From Dipetalonema caudispina (taxonomy: Eukaryota; Nematoda; Chromadorea; Rhabditida; Onchocercidae), in the NCBI GenBank assembly GCA_013365325.1, contig JABVXV010000271.1, forward strand, positions 1-10,000: a stretch of DNA of 10,000 nt. The letters run 5' to 3'. Shown here in pieces: positions 7,901-10,000 of this stretch (position 1 is its first letter; the number at the start of each line of letters is the position of its first letter). The notes below the pieces were generated by a model, which searched no databases, was not told the DNA's origin, and was given only the letters and a program-made list of their open reading frames with translations. The position numbers were made by a program, and so were the translations under genes.

Positions 7901-9918
7901 AAATTGTCACTTCTATCAACTTTTGTCATACGTTTGCAACCAAAATCGAGCGTTTCTTCGATGAGAATTTCTAGAGAAAATCATTTTTTGATATGTAAAT
8001 TATTAAATTGGAAATATTCCTTTTAAAAATTTTCATTTGTTTTCTAGACTACGTATACAGCTTCGCCACTGAGACGGAAAAGACTGCACAATAACAATAT
8101 TTCAAAAAATGAAGACGACATTCGTTTAGCCGTAGCACTTGCCGATGTTGAATGTGAACGATTGAAACCATTTTGGACAACCAATCAAATTCATAATGGT
8201 TTTTATTTTCTAAATATATTTGTTTGTTCAATAAAACGCATGTATATTAAATTAGGTGGTTCAATTGAGTGGATTTTTTTTTTTCGTTAATTTTCAAATA
8301 AGGAAGGAGTCACAGTTCTATCCGTATCGATTTTGTAGAGAGATCTTCTAGAAACTGGAGATTTATTCACTAAATCATGAATAGAGGTCTAACACTGAAG
8401 TGATAAAATAATAATAAATGATTATTTTAATGATAAATATTACCAACATAATAATAACAATAGTATGCCAATAATTAGTAATGGCAGGTAATAGCATCCC
8501 AAAGCAAAAATGACAATCCGTAGAGGAGGGATGGGCTCCAGTTTTTCACAAATTACTTCATAGCTTAAACATCGATACTTCTTTTATACATTTCGTGTGT
8601 GGTGATGGCTACGAAAGATCCTAGAAGCATCATTTATCCATAATATATTCCGTTGTCATAATTTATGGTAGTGTAGTGTTTAAGTTGTATAAAGAAAAAG
8701 GTAATATTCTTCTGAAACTGTTTTTTCGCATATTAGATCGTTCAATTGTAAAATTAAGTGAAAACGAAGAACTGAAAAAATGCCCAATTTTTATTCACAA
8801 TTTAAGTTTTAGATTTGGAGGGTGAACGGCAGTTGTCTTGGTATGAATCACTAGCTGAACGGTCATCAGTGCTGTTGAACTATTTTGATCAAAAAACACT
8901 TGAAAAAGGTTAAATTTTAAAAAATATTTGAACTTTACTATTTTTAGTCCTGTCCTTCTTTCTTTCTTGTTTTTTATGCTATATTCAAGTTTTATGAAAT
9001 CTGGAGCTTTCTTTCTTTCTCCCTTTTTCAACTTTTAATTTCCTCTTTGTTGTTTAAAAATCGGGATTTCACAGATTGATAGTTTCATGTAGATTTCTCC
9101 GGATGCATATATCAATTTAATTTCTCATTTCTTAGGAGTAGAGATAGCGGAACAAAATATGAAACGTATGGATCGTGCAGGCAGCTGGATGAAGAATAAG
9201 AATTGTCCTGGATACAGTGGAGGTTTGGATAGCTTAACAAGCGGTTTGAATCAGCAACGGAATTATATGGAAATTTACGAATCCAGCTTACAAAATGAGG
9301 GGTATTATCCTCCACCAAAAAGAGGAGTAAGTTTTGAGATAAAGTAATTTTATACTCTGAAACGTTGAATACATCGAAGTATATATATGTCTGCGTGATA
9401 TTTGTTGTTTTGCATCGGTAGATACTATTTTCAACTAGCCTCCATCATTGGATAGCTATGTCAAGTTTAATATACCCGTTACTAACTAAATTTTTTACCT
9501 TTATTGTTTAAAATTGGTTAAATACATAATTTTCTTATCAAAAAATATATTTAAATAATGCATAATAAGCATTTTTGAAGTTACAGTTTTCTTTAATATT
9601 ATCTTAACTTATTTATTTTAAGGTCCGGAATTTCGAAAGTTCTTGGGAAATATATGAAGATTCTTACACAAAACTTTTCAGTGCAAGAATTTTCATATGC
9701 TTCCTATGAATTCCAACAAAAAGTTTTTTTGACAAACTTTTGTGAAGTTTTTTCAGTTTCCTATTAATTTTGATATGTAATTTCAGTGCAAAAGTTTGGA
9801 ACACCTGGAGAAGCGACTGGAGGATTTCACCAGAGAGCTCGATGATGCATTTAGAGGTATGGAAGAAAGAAATCGGCGATACGATGAAATTCTCAAGTCT
9901 TTAAATGCCGATGAATAA
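703..9918 (+). CDS. MCM3AP: SAC3/GANP (MCM3AP-like) family protein, TREX-2 mRNA-export scaffold; 25 coding exons
   Basis: Seen: coding exons 703-740, 1034-1143, 1362-1636, 1797-1929, 2063-2199, 2559-2702, 2936-3007, 3088-3171, 3449-3581, 3806-3941, 4436-4571, 4659-4742, 4854-5072, 5154-5278, 5775-5847, 6111-6250, 6368-6544, 6874-7050, 7173-7282, 7413-7483, 7709-7831, 8048-8198, 8813-8908, 9136-9326 and 9787-9918. Phases agree at all 24 junctions, giving 1088 residues and TAA. All introns are GT-AG except intron 12 (GC-AG). Signature motifs are GSCRDMCPEKER (232-243), EYSRSAADQEEPLPHELRP (271-289), WYDFLWNRTRAIRKDITQQ (318-336), KKGVFYSSEAEF (394-405) and NYVRFFRLL (450-458). Known: SAC3/GANP proteins scaffold TREX-2 (ENY2, centrin, PCID2, DSS1) and link transcription to nuclear-pore mRNA export. 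ATG 703 is chosen because TAA at 688-690 lies in frame upstream and its exon ends in the phase exon 2 needs. The family call is very secure. Exon 1 and the exon 12-13 junction are the weakest parts. Confidence -1.
741..1033 (+). other. Intron 1
   Basis: 293 bp, from GAGAG|GTTAGA to TATTCTAG. It is AT-rich and I see no further exon in it. If exon 1 is wrong, this stretch merges with the upstream region and exon 2 becomes the first confident exon. Confidence -1.
2063..2199 (+). other. Exon 5: helix before the SAC3 domain, residues 186-231
   Basis: This exon starts GCA/CGG across the junction and encodes RQLKRMIGRVCETDYDKYQ followed by a charged LLDERDRLMHRG stretch. In GANP proteins a similar 'YxLLxxRD' segment comes shortly before the GTCPDMCPEKER motif, so this is the linker helix leading into the SAC3 fold. 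The minus-strand open frame across it (1994-2188) is a shadow. Confidence -1.
2200..2558 (+). other. Intron 5
   Basis: 359 bp, from CAG|GTAAAT to TATTTTAG. The middle (about 2360-2520) is noticeably less AT-rich than other introns, with words such as GCGCCATTGCGATCGCAACC, but it has no open frame that fits the flanking phase 0/0 exons. The direct junction rebuilds the expected order of the family motif. The bulge could be a degraded repeat copy. Confidence -1.
3942..4435 (+). other. Intron 10
   Basis: 494 bp, from TTCCG|GTAAAA to CTTCCAG. Exon 10 ends with CG and exon 11 begins with A, rebuilding an arginine codon (residue 421) within a conserved SAC3 segment. Two open frames inside it (minus strand 3987-4208 and plus strand 4240-4446) have no recognisable domain and break the phase, so I treat them as chance. 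Confidence -1.
4743..4853 (+). other. Intron 12, probable GC-AG intron
   Basis: Exon 12 ends GGA AAG before GCTAGT (a GC donor), and the acceptor is TTTTTGCAG before TATCCAGTG. The intron is 111 bp, a multiple of three, and the frame is open through it. Unspliced, it would add 37 residues rich in Phe, Leu and Lys between HIMGK (490-494) and YPVNK (495-499), where family members have only a short turn. No in-phase GT donor gives a better join. Confidence -1.
5154..5847 (+). other. Exons 14-15 and intron 14: linker after the SAC3 domain, residues 568-633
   Basis: Exon 14 (5154-5278) encodes VLSGCQDVEVEIVTPLNSF and an acidic, Asn-rich stretch. Exon 15 (5775-5847) encodes LALDEDEAVTFSFTLPPS. They join in phase 2 (CA|GTTAGT ... 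TTGCAG|A), making a glutamine codon. This is probably a flexible linker. Intron 14 (5279-5774, 496 bp) is AT-rich, and I see no exon or RNA gene in it. Confidence -1.
6111..7483 (+). other. Exons 16-20: long helical region, likely ENY2/centrin-binding (CID-like), residues 634-858
   Basis: Exon 16 opens VNVLAEKLADEIIDGEVTR. Exons 17-18 give long charged amphipathic helices (for example KLLHRRKLAADVAKQREDE and EEVxxET-like ADLEAEVVAETIREIG). Exon 19 encodes LWLKQFVNHWREQ (799-811), followed by a Lys/Gln-rich helix and FPVILP (829-834). In vertebrate GANP a Trp/Arg-rich helix runs into a comparable FPAAP motif, and in Sac3 this region forms the CID helix that binds Sus1/ENY2 and Cdc31/centrin. 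The tryptophans W737, W800 and W808 are candidate anchors for centrin. The family position is clear, but the exact partner sites are inferred. Confidence -1.
6545..6873 (+). other. Intron 17
   Basis: 329 bp, from GATAAT|GTATGT to TTTTCTAG. It joins phase 2 to a single A, rebuilding an isoleucine codon after SKKWI. It is AT-rich and I see nothing else in it. Confidence -1.
7709..9326 (+). other. Exons 21-24: unrecognised C-terminal tail, residues 859-1045
   Basis: Exon 21 (7709-7831) is a basic, Trp-containing helix (KVLIKWRLWTQLQIEKRE). Exon 22 (8048-8198) has a possible nuclear-localisation cluster LRRKRLHNNN followed by an acidic helix. Exon 23 (8813-8908) encodes DLEGERQLSWYESLAERSS. Exon 24 (9136-9326) is Gly/Ser/Asn-rich and ends YYPPPKRG. 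I do not recognise a domain. In vertebrate GANP this position begins the long MCM3-acetylating half, and I see no resemblance to it. Exons 22-23 are joined across a 614-bp intron with a weak donor, so an exon could be missing there. Confidence -1.
8199..8812 (+). other. Intron 22, longest in the gene, with AT-rich simple sequence
   Basis: 614 bp, from AATG|GTTTTT to AGTTTTAG. It contains an 11-base T run at 8274-8284 and a low-complexity A/T block at about 8400-8485 with repeated ATAATAATA and AATGATAA words. No in-phase exon was found, but one is not excluded. The G|AT junction rebuilds an aspartate codon. Confidence -1.
9327..9786 (+). other. Intron 24 (last intron) with hairpin and decoy acceptors
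   Basis: 460 bp, from AGAGGA|GTAAGT (strong donor) to TAATTTCAG. It contains a second good acceptor, TTTTCAG at 9675-9681, a third at 9750-9756, and an inverted repeat at 9627-9714, each described separately. The distal acceptor (AG 9785-9786) is chosen because it alone opens a 43-codon exon with a clear coiled-coil pattern. Confidence -1.
9627..9714. repeat. Imperfect inverted repeat (hairpin) in the last intron
   Basis: The arms 9645-9669 and 9681-9705 are complementary at 20 of 25 positions around an 11-base loop (9670-9680). An outer GGAATT/AATTCC pair (9627-9632 and 9709-9714) extends the stem after an unequal bulge. The loop ends in the TTTTCAG of the decoy acceptor. No transposase or target duplication is seen. 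It could be a small fold-back repeat or an RNA structure in the pre-mRNA. Confidence -1.
9787..9918 (+). other. Exon 25: terminal coiled coil and stop, residues 1046-1088
   Basis: Opening CKSLEHLEKRLEDF, this exon shows alternating 3/4 spacing of apolar residues at L1049, L1052, L1056, F1059, L1063, A1066 and M1070, as in a short coiled coil. It ends LKSLNADE and TAA at 9916-9918. GC content is higher than in the flanking intron. The coiled coil may mediate dimerisation or partner binding, which is inference. Confidence -1.
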
Positions 9919-9920
9919 GT

Positions 9921-9926
9921 ATTAAA
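9921..9926 (+). terminator. Candidate poly(A) signal ATTAAA
   Basis: ATTAAA begins 3 bp after the stop codon and is a common variant of AATAAA. No AATAAA is present before the window ends. An 11-base A run at 9961-9971 lies further on. Cleavage would be expected at about 9940-9955, giving a very short 3' UTR. Confidence -1.
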
Positions 9927-10000
9927 CTTTCTGTGCCATGTGACTCTGGTTTATTTAGTGAAAAAAAAAAATATTTATCCGACAAAATTTCCAGTTTATT

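Noticed and set aside
8795..9031. Minus-strand open frame of 78 codons
   Set aside because: It overlaps exon 23 and an AT-rich intron, its Lys-rich product is of low complexity, and there is no support for a gene.
9112..9318. Minus-strand open frame of 68 codons
   Set aside because: It is the antisense of exon 24, which is supported by splice sites and phase on the plus strand.
1..10000. A novel defence, mobile or virus-derived system
   Set aside because: All confident coding sequence belongs to one conserved eukaryotic gene; no transposase, integrase, reverse transcriptase, capsid or CRISPR-like signals were seen on either strand.

Overview
The window is ordinary-looking nuclear DNA from a nematode, probably a parasitic, filarial-type worm. 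This is inferred from three things: about 65-70% A+T, introns of roughly 80-600 bp that open with GT and close on worm-like TTTCAG, TTCCAG or TTTTAG acceptors, and a protein that is clearly metazoan but diverged. The species cannot be named from the sequence. There is nothing bacterial, viral or CRISPR-like here.

One plus-strand gene fills the window from about 700 to 9918. I joined 25 coding exons by hand. Every junction keeps the reading frame, and the total is 3267 nt, or 1088 codons plus TAA. The product is a SAC3/GANP (MCM3AP-like) protein, the scaffold of the nuclear TREX-2 mRNA-export complex. It has a short basic N-terminal region (exons 1-5), a well-conserved SAC3/GANP domain (exons 6-13), a linker (exons 14-15), a helical region that looks like the ENY2/centrin-binding CID region and ends in the FPVILP motif (exons 16-20), and an unrecognised C-terminal tail ending in a short coiled coil (exons 21-25). 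The RRM-like part and the large C-terminal MCM3-acetylating half of vertebrate GANP are not present in this model.

Region by region: 1-50 may be the end of an upstream exon. 51-702 is AT-rich DNA with a tandem 57-bp-period repeat at 84-192 and a strong splice acceptor at 577-578 that could be cis or trans. 703-9918 is the gene. 9919-10000 is its 3' flank, with an ATTAAA signal. The long introns (1, 5, 10, 14, 17, 22 and 24) hold no convincing genes.

The points worth a second look are a probable GC-AG intron inside the SAC3 domain, a duplicated 3' splice site with a hairpin just before the last exon, the undecided 5' end, and the absence of the vertebrate C-terminal half. I found no new multi-gene system.
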